Shown piece after piece: positions 8,379 through 14,875 of a stretch of DNA of 20,207 bases. The notes beneath the pieces are model-generated. The model was not told where the DNA came from, searched no databases, and was given only the letters and a program-made list of their open reading frames with translations. Source of the stretch: Krumholzibacterium sp965370495 (lineage in GTDB: Bacteria; Krumholzibacteriota; Krumholzibacteriia; Krumholzibacteriales; Krumholzibacteriaceae); contig CBDUUV010000041.1 of the NCBI GenBank assembly GCA_965370495.1, forward strand, positions 1 through 20,207, read 5' to 3'. The translations under genes and the position numbers were made by a program. Each line of letters begins with the position of its first letter. Within the stretch, counting starts at the first letter, position 1.

Positions 8379-9437
8379 TTGACATCGCGAGGCGCAAAAA
8401 AGAGTTTCCGCATTACAGGATTTTCCAGTTGCGTGGGTTGAGCATCCAAGCTTGATCCGGCGGTGCTGGATCGCGTCCTGAAAACACTGCCTGAAAGTGA
8501 TGACCCCGCGCTGATCCTCGGGATCTCATCACTTGATGACGCCGGTGTATACCAGCTGCGTAACGGGCCCACCATCGTTCAGACATTGGATTTTTTCACA
8601 CCTGTTGTCGACGACCCGTATGCTTACGGCGCGATTGCCGCGGCGAACGCTCTTTCCGATATATATGCAATGGGGGGAAGACCCGTTACCGCGATGAATA
8701 TCATCGCTTTCCCGGCCGAAGAACTGCCTGAGAGTATATTGACAGATATCCTCAGGGGCGCCTTCGATCTCTGCAGTTCAGCAGAAGTTGCGGTCGTCGG
8801 CGGTCATTCAGTGACAGACAGAGAAATCAAGTTCGGCCTGTCTGTAACAGGAGTGGTCGATCCGGATAAGTTGATGACAAAAAACGGGGGCAAGCCCGGT
8901 GATATCCTGATACTCACCAAACCGCTGGGCTCGGGGCTGATTTCAAATGCATTGATCAATGATGCCTCGAATGAAAAGGACGTGAAAAACGCGATCGAAG
9001 TAATGTCAGCCCTGAACCGCAACGCATCTGAATCGGCGACAAATTCAGGTTGCACGTGCGCCACAGACATTACTGGTTTCGGTCTGCTGGGTCATGTCAG
9101 GGAAGTCGCCCTAGCATCAGGTGTTGCCGCTGTTATTCAAACAAACCAGTTGCCCATACTCCCCGGCGCCATGGAAATCGCGTCGAGCGGTTCGTTCTTC
9201 TCCGGAGGTGAGAGAAGAAACCGTCAATTTGTCGAAGAGTCGCTCGAAATCAACGAAGGCGTATCAAGAGAATTGCAGAGAATAACCGCTGACCCCCAAA
9301 CTTCGGGTGGATTGCTGGTAGCCTTGCCGGCTGACAGCGTCAATGGCTTCCTGAAAGAAATGAATGCCGCGGGAGAAAACGGCTGGGTAATAGGCAAACT
9401 GGACCATGGCATGCCGGGAAACGTAATTCTTTTGTAG
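8379..9437 (+). CDS. selD: Selenophosphate synthetase with selenocysteine in the active site (TGA at 8439-8441)
   Basis: Makes selenophosphate from selenide and ATP, the selenium donor for selenocysteine and selenouridine. Read from TTG 8379 with TGA as Sec, the protein has 352 residues, a normal SelD length. The N-terminus reads FSSCVGUASKLDP: Sec21 aligns with catalytic Cys17 of E. coli SelD and Lys24 with its Lys20. ATP/metal motifs follow: SLDDAG (Asp53/54), TLDFFTPVVDD (Asp71), ALSDIYAMGG (Asp94), GGHS (141-144), ATDITGFGLLGH (Asp230) and DPQTSGGLL near the end. Starting at GTG 8463 instead would delete the active site, so a gene caller that stops at TGA truncates it. The start is chosen from AGGAG at eight bases spacing. 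A SECIS-like hairpin lies at 8454-8472. It converges on the CBM9 gene (16-base gap). Active-site Sec is known in some SelD proteins, for example that of Haemophilus influenzae. Confidence 0.9.
8439..8441 (+). other. In-frame TGA read as selenocysteine
   Basis: TGA interrupts an otherwise continuous SelD frame at the catalytic position, between CVG and ASKLDP. Coding continues in the same frame on both sides with SelD-like residues. The second SelD in this window has Cys (C404) at the aligned place. Without Sec insertion the product would be a 20-residue peptide. Confidence 0.88.
8454..8472 (+). promoter_or_regulatory. Candidate bacterial SECIS element
   Basis: GATCCGG (8454-8460) pairs with CTGGATC (8466-8472), with one G-U pair, around the five-base loop CGGTG (8461-8465). 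The loop starts 19 bases after the TGA. Bacterial SECIS hairpins have a short loop with a G in the first two bases about 16-37 bases after UGA; this one fits. Its GGU lies about two bases from the place of the SelB-contacting GU in E. coli fdhF. It would be bound by SelB carrying Sec-tRNA. Confidence 0.7.
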
Positions 9438-9453
9438 CGACCTGCGCGATTCT

Positions 9454-10626
9454 CTACTCCTCACCGATAACCGTAAGCCGACCATCATGGGTTATCCGGA
9501 CCCCGCTATTCCCGTCATCAGACTCGAACACGGCTTCAAACATCCCTGGTGTGACATGAACAGCCGGAGGCCATACGTAACCTGACAGACCGGGGTCTTC
9601 GATCCCGAGCCGGCCCAGATCTGTTGTATAAAACCCGAATTGTATAAAATGAGTCCTCTCGCCGTAATAGATCTTTCTCATCAGCCAGCGGGCCTGCTCG
9701 ACCGGGGCTGGAGTGAACGAGTCGGAATCGAAAGGTTTTATAACATTTGTAAACATGACAAGCCCCCACATCTCAGGGTAATGCATGTTCATTATCCCCT
9801 GGGGCGACCAGACCCAGTTATGTTCAGGATTCGGCCTGCCTGTCTCCGGGTCTGTCTGCTTGACATACTTTCCGTTCTCTATCTTCACATCCCATTCCAC
9901 CCTGGAAAAATTTACAAACCAGATATCACCATTATCCGGCGGCACTTTCCTGTGAGCACATTCACCGAGGATTTCCCACGGGATTGCTACTTCCACTGTC
10001 CATCCCCTGTCAATATCATCGGTTTTGTTAATCGTGCCATCGATATGCACGGCGGTTCTGAGCCCCCCGATATTCCACGCATTCACCGCGGGACCTCCGT
10101 CCCTGTATGGTTTTACGAGGAAAAGGTCCCATACGGTACCAAAAGCATTTATCTCCAGCTCATAATACTCGTGAGTATCGCCATCGGGATCAATAAATAT
10201 CTCAAAGTCGTTATCGTTATAGATCACCGCGTCACGCATTGTAAGGCATGCCCGGACGTGCGGCTGGGCGAGATACGCGGCTATGTAGAAATACTCCTCA
10301 TCCCAGAGCATCTTGACCCTTGTCCTGAATACAGGATCAGGCCCCGAGCCCCCTTCGATATCGGTAAAATATGAAGTCCATCCAACGGCGGGTTCGTTCC
10401 ACGCGCTATCATCCATCCTGCCATCAATGATGATCGGATCCGGTGTCCAGCGGCAAAGGTAACGTTGCGGCCCGTACTCGATCGAAGGAACGGGAAATAC
10501 CTCTTCCGGGATCTGCCGGCTTTCAACTTCTTTATCCCTGTTCCCGCACCCGTCCACCATCAGGCAGGCCAGCGCAATAACCATTGTACTGATTGTCGGG
10601 TTGCCGGAATACCTTTTGAAAATCAT
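9454..10626 (-). CDS. Lipoprotein with CBM9-like domain
   Basis: A 390-residue exported protein. The N-terminus has a hydrophobic signal (TMVIALACLMVDGC) ending at a lipobox-like VDGC, so Cys27 would be lipidated. Residues of about 60-260 match the family 9 carbohydrate-binding fold found in many uncharacterised bacterial proteins: PIIIDGRMDDSAW (64-76), YIAAYLAQPHV, the hallmark NDNDFEIFIDPDGD (137-150), ELEINAFGTVWDLFL and GWTVEVAIPW. No separate catalytic domain is seen, so it probably binds a sugar or polymer at the cell surface. The start ATG (10624-10626) has GGAG eleven bases upstream. It follows the PNPOx-like gene after 60 bases with its own possible promoter, and converges on selD. 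Confidence 0.85.
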   Translation of the reverse strand: MIFKRYSGNPTISTMVIALACLMVDGCGNRDKEVESRQIPEEVFPVPSIEYGPQRYLCRWTPDPIIIDGRMDDSAWNEPAVGWTSYFTDIEGGSGPDPVFRTRVKMLWDEEYFYIAAYLAQPHVRACLTMRDAVIYNDNDFEIFIDPDGDTHEYYELEINAFGTVWDLFLVKPYRDGGPAVNAWNIGGLRTAVHIDGTINKTDDIDRGWTVEVAIPWEILGECAHRKVPPDNGDIWFVNFSRVEWDVKIENGKYVKQTDPETGRPNPEHNWVWSPQGIMNMHYPEMWGLVMFTNVIKPFDSDSFTPAPVEQARWLMRKIYYGERTHFIQFGFYTTDLGRLGIEDPGLSGYVWPPAVHVTPGMFEAVFESDDGNSGVRITHDGRLTVIGEE

Positions 10627-10647
10627 CTGCAGTAATTCTCCATATCA

Positions 10648-10675
10648 ATTTTATTCAACCAAAAAACATTTACAA
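10648..10675 (-). promoter_or_regulatory. Possible promoter for the CBM9 lipoprotein gene
   Basis: On the minus strand, TTGTAA (10670-10675) and TAAAAT (10648-10653) are separated by 16 bases, in an AT-rich gap just upstream of the CBM9 gene. The hexamers match 4/6 and 5/6. It is weak evidence, since AT-rich spacers often give such matches. Confidence 0.33.
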
Positions 10676-10685
10676 GTCAACTGAA

Positions 10686-10705
10686 ATTACAGGCTCTCCT
10701 TGCCG
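10686..10705. repeat. Copy of a short repeat shared with 14642-14664
   Basis: These 20 bases recur at 14642-14664 with a 3-base insertion after the tenth base. On the minus strand they read GGCAAGGAGAG...CCTGTAAT. Here they form the last codons of the PNPOx-like gene; there they form the ribosome binding site and start of nifS-selD. The two copies match at all 20 aligned positions. Confidence 0.5.
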
Positions 10706-11169
10706 GTTATCTCCTCGATATCTATCCTGAGTATCGAAAATATATCATAGTCAGTGTCGACTTTGAAATTTCTCTTTCGGACAGGGTCAGAATCGGATTC
10801 CTGGTGATCCATCAGGACATCGATCCCGTGTTTCTTTTCTTTGAGCTCTTCAACGACGGACATCTTTCCACGGATCACAAGAGACTGGTACCTGTGTTCG
10901 CATTTACCGTCCACATACCCATGGTCCCGCAGGATAAACGCGCATACTGCCGGGTTTTCATTTATGAAATCGAGCTTCTGCCCCCTGTTGGCACAATGAA
11001 AATAGAGCGCGTTCCTTTCAGGATCATAGCCGTAATTCATCGTCACGATATATGGTTCATTCTCCCTGCACATCGATACAAACGCGAGCCTGCAGCTAAC
11101 GAGAAGTTCCCCGATCGATTTTTCGCCTGATATTTCTTTGTCTTTTCTGGCCAGGTGGTATTTTGTCAT
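10687..11169 (-). CDS. Pyridoxamine 5'-phosphate oxidase-like flavoprotein (NimA-like)
   Basis: A 160-residue protein of the FMN-binding split-barrel group. Visible features are the N-terminal RKDKEI(S)GEKSIGELL, the barrel strands RLAFVSMCRENEPYIVTMNYGYD, the ALYFHCANRGQKLDFINENP segment typical of NimA-like proteins, and a late HRYQSLVIRGKMSVV strand. The family includes 5-nitroimidazole reductases and several uncharacterised reductases; the substrate here is unknown. I chose ATG at 11167-11169 because GAGGAG lies seven bases upstream. The open frame extends to 11289, but that part is low-complexity, Arg-rich and has no site. It lies between YitT (95-base gap) and the CBM9 gene in the minus-strand run. 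Confidence 0.87.
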   Translation of the reverse strand: MTKYHLARKDKEISGEKSIGELLVSCRLAFVSMCRENEPYIVTMNYGYDPERNALYFHCANRGQKLDFINENPAVCAFILRDHGYVDGKCEHRYQSLVIRGKMSVVEELKEKKHGIDVLMDHQESDSDPVRKRNFKVDTDYDIFSILRIDIEEITGKESL

Positions 11170-11263
11170 ACCTGTCTCCTCATTGGCCTGACCGGGCAAA
11201 TGACTACCCGCCAACCCTTTCATTATCCCGCCATACCGTACGCACCGACGCGCGCGCGCCCCC

Positions 11264-12250
11264 CTAAGTACATTTATCAGGCAAACCATGCTTTTTCAGG
11301 GGTAGCTTCAACTTGTTCACATCCACTTCTCCGCGCGCCATAAAACCGGCCCCCAACACCTCATGTACCCTGTTGATAATAACAAAAGCGTCGGGGTCTA
11401 TATCCTTGACTATACCGACAAGCCTGTAAATCTCCCTGCGGTTAACAACGGTAAAAAGTATATCCCTTTCGATATTCCTGTACAACCCCCTGCCATGAAA
11501 AGCCGTGGCACCACGGCCCATCCTGTGCACTATGCAATCTGCTATTTCCTCATGTTTGTCCGAGATAATAAATGCTGATTTGGCATAATCGAACCCGAAT
11601 ATTATGATATCGATCAGTTGCGACGAAACCACAAGCAGCATGAATGAGTAGAGCATAAGGAGCATGACCGGTTTATCTGGGGAAAGCCCTTTTACGTGAA
11701 GAACGATCCCTGCAACACATATCACGAAAAAATCTGTAATGATGATCACGATCCCCGGTTTGGCTCTCAAGCGTTTTTTCGCGACAGCCGCTACAATATC
11801 ACTGCCGGCCGTTGTCCCCTTGAACTTGAAGATAACCCCGAGCCCGACCCCTATGAATATCGCGCCTATTAGAATGAGAAAGAAAAAATCTTTCTCCATA
11901 AGGTATTGTATAGTACTTGTATCCTGCAGCCTGATCGATTTTACTATATCCCCGCGAAAAAGATCGATGCAGAACGAATTCACGGAAAAACCCCAGAACG
12001 TCCTGAACCCGAACGTCCTGCCAAGCTCGATCACACCCCATATAAATAGCGGAAGGTTCATTATCCACATAAGGACACCAACTGATACCTTTCCTCCCAA
12101 CAAATAATGAAAAGCCATCGACAAGCCTGTCACTCCGCCGGGTACAACCCTGGCGTCAATAAGAAATACAGCCACTCCAAGTGACATGATCGCGGCACCG
12201 ATCGTGATAAAGAAATACTCCGTCAAAACGCCCGTATTGATCTTCTTCAA
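11264..12250 (-). CDS. YitT-family (DUF161/DUF2179) membrane protein
   Basis: A 328-residue protein with about five or six membrane segments in the first 210 residues (EYFFITIGAAIMSLGVAVFLI, the conserved PGGVTGLSM, FFFLILIGAIFIGVGLGVIF with KGTTAGSDIVA, and IVIIITDFFVICVAGIVL), followed by a soluble DUF2179 domain with GRGATAFHGRGLYRN and ILFTVVNRREIYRL. Both are diagnostic of the YitT family, whose function is mostly unknown. The frame opens at TTG 12256, but the strong site ATGGAGGT sits too close to it. TTG at 12250 lies seven bases from GGAGG and gives MKKINTG, so I chose it. It is downstream of the nifS-selD fusion in the same direction; a role in selenium or sulfur handling is only a guess from position. 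Confidence 0.9.
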   Translation of the reverse strand: MKKINTGVLTEYFFITIGAAIMSLGVAVFLIDARVVPGGVTGLSMAFHYLLGGKVSVGVLMWIMNLPLFIWGVIELGRTFGFRTFWGFSVNSFCIDLFRGDIVKSIRLQDTSTIQYLMEKDFFFLILIGAIFIGVGLGVIFKFKGTTAGSDIVAAVAKKRLRAKPGIVIIITDFFVICVAGIVLHVKGLSPDKPVMLLMLYSFMLLVVSSQLIDIIIFGFDYAKSAFIISDKHEEIADCIVHRMGRGATAFHGRGLYRNIERDILFTVVNRREIYRLVGIVKDIDPDAFVIINRVHEVLGAGFMARGEVDVNKLKLPLKKHGLPDKCT

Positions 12251-12292
12251 AAACAAACCTCCATCTGCTTATTCAACTGTTCCCCGAACTAT

Positions 12293-12326
12293 ATATTACA
12301 GCCTGCTCCATATTACAGCCTGCTCC
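12293..12326. repeat. Perfect 17-bp tandem duplication upstream of yitT
   Basis: Bases 12293-12309 and 12310-12326 are identical (ATATTACAGCCTGCTCC twice, no gap). On the minus strand each reads GGAGCAGGCTGTAATAT and holds a TAATAT box. They lie about 45-75 bases upstream of the YitT start, so they could be regulator sites or a recent slippage duplication. Confidence 0.85.
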
Positions 12327-12353
12327 GGAGCGCTTTCGAGCAGCCCCCCCCGA

Positions 12354-12428
12354 TTACCAGTGGTTGAGCGGCGAAACTGCATCGGCGCCCAGGTCAACAT
12401 ATGCGATATTGCCGAACGCCGGCGCCAT
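12354..12428 (-). CDS. Possible 24-residue small ORF after nifS-selD
   Basis: An ATG one base after the fusion gene's TAA opens a 24-codon frame (MAPAFGNIAYVDLGADAV followed by SPLNHW) ending at TAA 12354-12356. Codon use looks like the neighbours. It has no ribosome binding site of its own, but could be reached by termination-reinitiation. I know no relative. It may also be decayed coding DNA or chance. Confidence 0.2.
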   Translation of the reverse strand: MAPAFGNIAYVDLGADAVSPLNHW

Positions 12429-12429
12429 G

Positions 12430-14643
12430 TTATTTGTCTGCGTCAATTTTTATCCGGCCTTCGCCTTTTTCCGTAAATCTCCCTATTATCGCGCTGTCAA
12501 CATCCCTGCCCCCAAGCAGGTTGAGGAACCGCTTTGCGTCCGCTTCGGGCAGGGCTATGAGGAGCCCTCCCGAAGTCTGCGCGTCACAGAGAATAAGCCT
12601 GTCAGCACGCGCGATAGAAGGATCCCAGTCAGTAACCGATTCCACGAACGCGTAATTGTTCAGGGTCCCGCCGGGGATCACATCGGCCATGGCCAGTTCT
12701 CTTGCCCCATCGATCAACGGAACTCTTTCTTTCCACACGACCGCATCGACACCGCTTCCCTGCGTCATCTCTTTCAGGTGCCCGATCAGGCCAAAGCCTG
12801 TGACATCCGTGCAGGCATTTACCGGAAATTCCGACATCGCCTCGGCGGCGACCCGGTTAAGGCTGCTCATCAGCTCGATCACCTTCGCGCTCACACTCGC
12901 GCTCGCCAACCCTCTTTTCATCGCTGTCGTTATGATACCAGTCCCTATAGGCTTGGTCAGGACAATTGCGTCCCCGGGTCTGGCCGTAGAATTGCTCAGC
13001 ACATCATCGGGATCGATAATCCCTGTTACAGCGAGGCCGTATTTGGGCTCACTGTCTTCAATAGTATGACCGCCTATTATCGAGATCTGCGCCTCGTCGG
13101 CCTTTGAGGCCGCGCCTTCGAGGATACGCTTCAATATATCGAGCGACAGCCGCTTGTCGGGAAACCCAACTATATTCAGTCCAAACAGGGGCCTGGCGCC
13201 CATCGCATACAGGTCGCTTAACGAGTTGGCTGCCGCTATCGCTCCAAAATCAAACGGATCATCGACTATCGGTGTAAAAAAATCCACACTCTGGACGATC
13301 GCCACATGCTTACTGATCCTGTAAACAGCCGCATCATCCGAACTGTTTGTCCCTATCAGCACATTCCTGTCTCGCGGAGCAGGCAGCTGTTCGAGAACCT
13401 TCTCGAGATCCTGCGGGCGGAGCTTGCACGCGCATCCGAGCCCATGTGTATACCTGGTCAGCCTGACCCCTTCCAGCCCGGCCCGACTATCCCCCACACT
13501 GCCACCTCCCGGCTTAAGACGCCTTACCGCGGTGATTATGATTTTCAGCGCCTTGTCAATTTCTTCAGTGGTAGTCATACGTCCCGTCGAAAAACGGATC
13601 GTTCCCATAGCTATATCCGTCGGAACAGCCATCGCCGTAAGAACAGCCGATATATCGATTGAATCTGTATGGCACGCGGCCCCTGCAGAAGCAGCTACAT
13701 CATCGCCGATCTCGTCAAGCAGCGTATTAGCCTCCACCAGGGGGAAACTCACGCTCAATGTATTGGGTAAACGGCTTTTCTGGCTGCCGTTGATCTTCAG
13801 GTCCGAAAATTCAGCTTCGAGGCCGTCCTGCAGCCTGTCGCGTATCTTTTCCATATGTTTTATATTGTCCCCAAGGTCCCGCGCGGCAATCTCGGCCGCT
13901 TTTCCGATTCCGACAATCTCGAGTACATTCTCCGTGCCTGCCCTGATATTACGTTCATGGTCGGCGCCGTGGATCAGCTTTGACAGTTTTACCCCGGGCC
14001 TGATATAGAGTGCTCCAATACCCTTCGGCGCGTAGAACTTGTGGCCGGCGATCGATAGAAGATCGACGCCAAGTTGATCTACAAGGACCAGCGCCTTTCC
14101 CACGGACTGCGCGGCATCGGTGTGAAAAACGACGCCGTGCTCATGCGCGGCGGCGGCAAGAGCTTTTATCGGTTGCAGGGTCCCAATCTCGTTGTTGGCA
14201 TGCATCACCGATGCCAGGATGGTCTGTGGAGTGATGGCATCACGAAAATCATTTACAGACACAAGGCCTTCCGAGTCGACAGAAAGGTAAGTCACGCTGA
14301 ACCCTTCGCCCTCCAGATACCTGCATACTTCTATAACGGCGGGATGCTCTATCGAGGAAGTAATGATATGATTTCCTTTGTCCCGCAGGGCCAGGGCGCA
14401 TCCTTTGAGCGCCATATTGTTCGACTCGCTTCCGCCGCTCGTGAATATCAAGGTGTCAGGCCGGCACCCGAGCAGGCTGGAAAGTTGTATCCGGGCGTGG
14501 GTAACTGCTTTCCCGGCCTGGACCCCGTACCAGTGCGAACTGGAAGGATTGCCGAAAAAACCCTCCAGGTACGGCCGCATCGCCGACGCTACCTCAGGGG
14601 CAATCGGCGTAGTCGCGTTATAATCGAGGTATATGGGAGGCAT
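12430..14643 (-). CDS. Fusion of NifS-type cysteine desulfurase and Cys-type selenophosphate synthetase
   Basis: A 737-residue bifunctional protein. Residues 1-378 are a PLP cysteine desulfurase/selenocysteine lyase-like domain: YLDYNATTP at the start, His100 (SSIEHPAV), Asp175 and Gln178 (HTDAAQS), the PLP lysine Lys202 (IAGHKFYAPKG), RAGTEN (234-239) and the persulfide/selenide cysteine Cys324 in SAGAACH. After a Gly-rich linker (379-392), residues 393-737 are a full SelD: RLTRYTHGLGCACKLRP with Cys404 and Lys407 at the catalytic places, then SSDDAAVY, SVDFFTPIVDD, SLSDLYAMGA, GGHT, CTDVTGFGLIGH and DAQTSGGLL. The N-domain can release selenium from selenocysteine (or sulfur from cysteine) and hand it to the C-domain, which makes selenophosphate; that channelling is inference. 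The start ATG has AAGGAG eleven bases upstream. It is first in the minus run with its own promoter region. Both halves look intact. Confidence 0.95.
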   Translation of the reverse strand: MPPIYLDYNATTPIAPEVASAMRPYLEGFFGNPSSSHWYGVQAGKAVTHARIQLSSLLGCRPDTLIFTSGGSESNNMALKGCALALRDKGNHIITSSIEHPAVIEVCRYLEGEGFSVTYLSVDSEGLVSVNDFRDAITPQTILASVMHANNEIGTLQPIKALAAAAHEHGVVFHTDAAQSVGKALVLVDQLGVDLLSIAGHKFYAPKGIGALYIRPGVKLSKLIHGADHERNIRAGTENVLEIVGIGKAAEIAARDLGDNIKHMEKIRDRLQDGLEAEFSDLKINGSQKSRLPNTLSVSFPLVEANTLLDEIGDDVAASAGAACHTDSIDISAVLTAMAVPTDIAMGTIRFSTGRMTTTEEIDKALKIIITAVRRLKPGGGSVGDSRAGLEGVRLTRYTHGLGCACKLRPQDLEKVLEQLPAPRDRNVLIGTNSSDDAAVYRISKHVAIVQSVDFFTPIVDDPFDFGAIAAANSLSDLYAMGARPLFGLNIVGFPDKRLSLDILKRILEGAASKADEAQISIIGGHTIEDSEPKYGLAVTGIIDPDDVLSNSTARPGDAIVLTKPIGTGIITTAMKRGLASASVSAKVIELMSSLNRVAAEAMSEFPVNACTDVTGFGLIGHLKEMTQGSGVDAVVWKERVPLIDGARELAMADVIPGGTLNNYAFVESVTDWDPSIARADRLILCDAQTSGGLLIALPEADAKRFLNLLGGRDVDSAIIGRFTEKGEGRIKIDADK

Positions 14644-14664
14644 TACAGGCTACTCTCCTTGCCG
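14642..14664. repeat. Second copy of the GGAG...CCTGTAAT repeat at the nifS-selD start
   Basis: This matches 10686-10705 over 20 bases with a 3-base insertion. It includes the start codon region and the AAGGAG site of nifS-selD. The 17-bp tandem repeat at 12293-12326 is a looser relative (GGAGCAGGCTGTAAT). Confidence 0.5.
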
Positions 14665-14700
14665 CAGCTTCGAATAGACAATAACAAGCATACAAGCTGC
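14664..14700 (-). promoter_or_regulatory. Hairpin next to the nifS-selD ribosome binding site
   Basis: GCAGCTT (14664-14670) and AAGCTGC (14694-14700) form a perfect 7-bp stem with a 23-base loop in the transcribed leader. The stem starts three bases from the AAGGAG site (14655-14660). It could influence initiation. No protein or ligand can be named. Confidence 0.45.
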
Positions 14701-14744
14701 ATTTGTTGTTTACGTACAAGTCCCATTGTAATGTCGAAACGGCC

Positions 14745-14775
14745 ATTATAGAACCTGTTTTTTTATCGGTGACAA
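14745..14775 (-). promoter_or_regulatory. Promoter for nifS-selD
   Basis: On the minus strand a perfect TATAAT (14745-14750) lies 19 bases from TTGTCA (14770-14775, 5/6). The spacing is long, but the -10 is ideal and sits about 100 bases from the start codon, which leaves room for the leader hairpin. It faces away from the GH99 promoter. Confidence 0.5.
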
Positions 14776-14799
14776 AAAAAACAAATCTCCCCTGCCATA

Positions 14800-14828
14800 T
14801 TGACATACTACCTATACTGGATTATTGT
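14800..14828 (+). promoter_or_regulatory. Sigma-70-type promoter for the GH99-EamA genes
   Basis: TTGACA (14800-14805, perfect) and TATTGT (14823-14828, 4/6) are separated by 17 bases, about 50 bases upstream of the GH99-like start codon. It is the clearest full promoter in the window. Confidence 0.7.
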
Positions 14829-14875
14829 TACACAACTTGATAATAGAGGGGCCCTTCACAATGGAGTAATGGAAG

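Noticed and set aside
7430..8575. A 381-codon open frame on the minus strand
   Set aside because: It lies antisense to pepT and the start of selD, whose motifs are certain, and its translation shows no family features. It is a mirror of GC-rich coding DNA.
8463..9437. selD as an ordinary CDS starting at GTG 8463
   Set aside because: It would lack the catalytic residue and the Lys of SelD and has no good ribosome site. The same frame continues upstream through TGA with clear SelD sequence and an AGGAG-TTG start.
9640..10374. A 244-codon plus-strand frame
   Set aside because: Antisense to the CBM9 lipoprotein gene, which has a signal peptide and family hallmarks; this frame has none.
11246..11264. 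Alternating CG run followed by C6 as a functional structure
   Set aside because: It is short, has no pairing partner nearby and lies in a plain gap after the YitT stop codon.
11170..11289. N-terminal extension of the PNPOx-like protein
   Set aside because: The added 40 residues are Arg-rich and unlike the family; GAGGAG before ATG 11167-11169 marks the start.
12257..12429. A selenocysteine tRNA or other tRNA in the gap between nifS-selD and yitT
   Set aside because: I looked for a long acceptor stem, a TTCAA-type anticodon loop and a GTTCGA T-loop on both strands and found none that fit together.
12364..13107. A 247-codon plus-strand frame
   Set aside because: Antisense to the SelD half of the fusion and Arg/His-rich without motifs.
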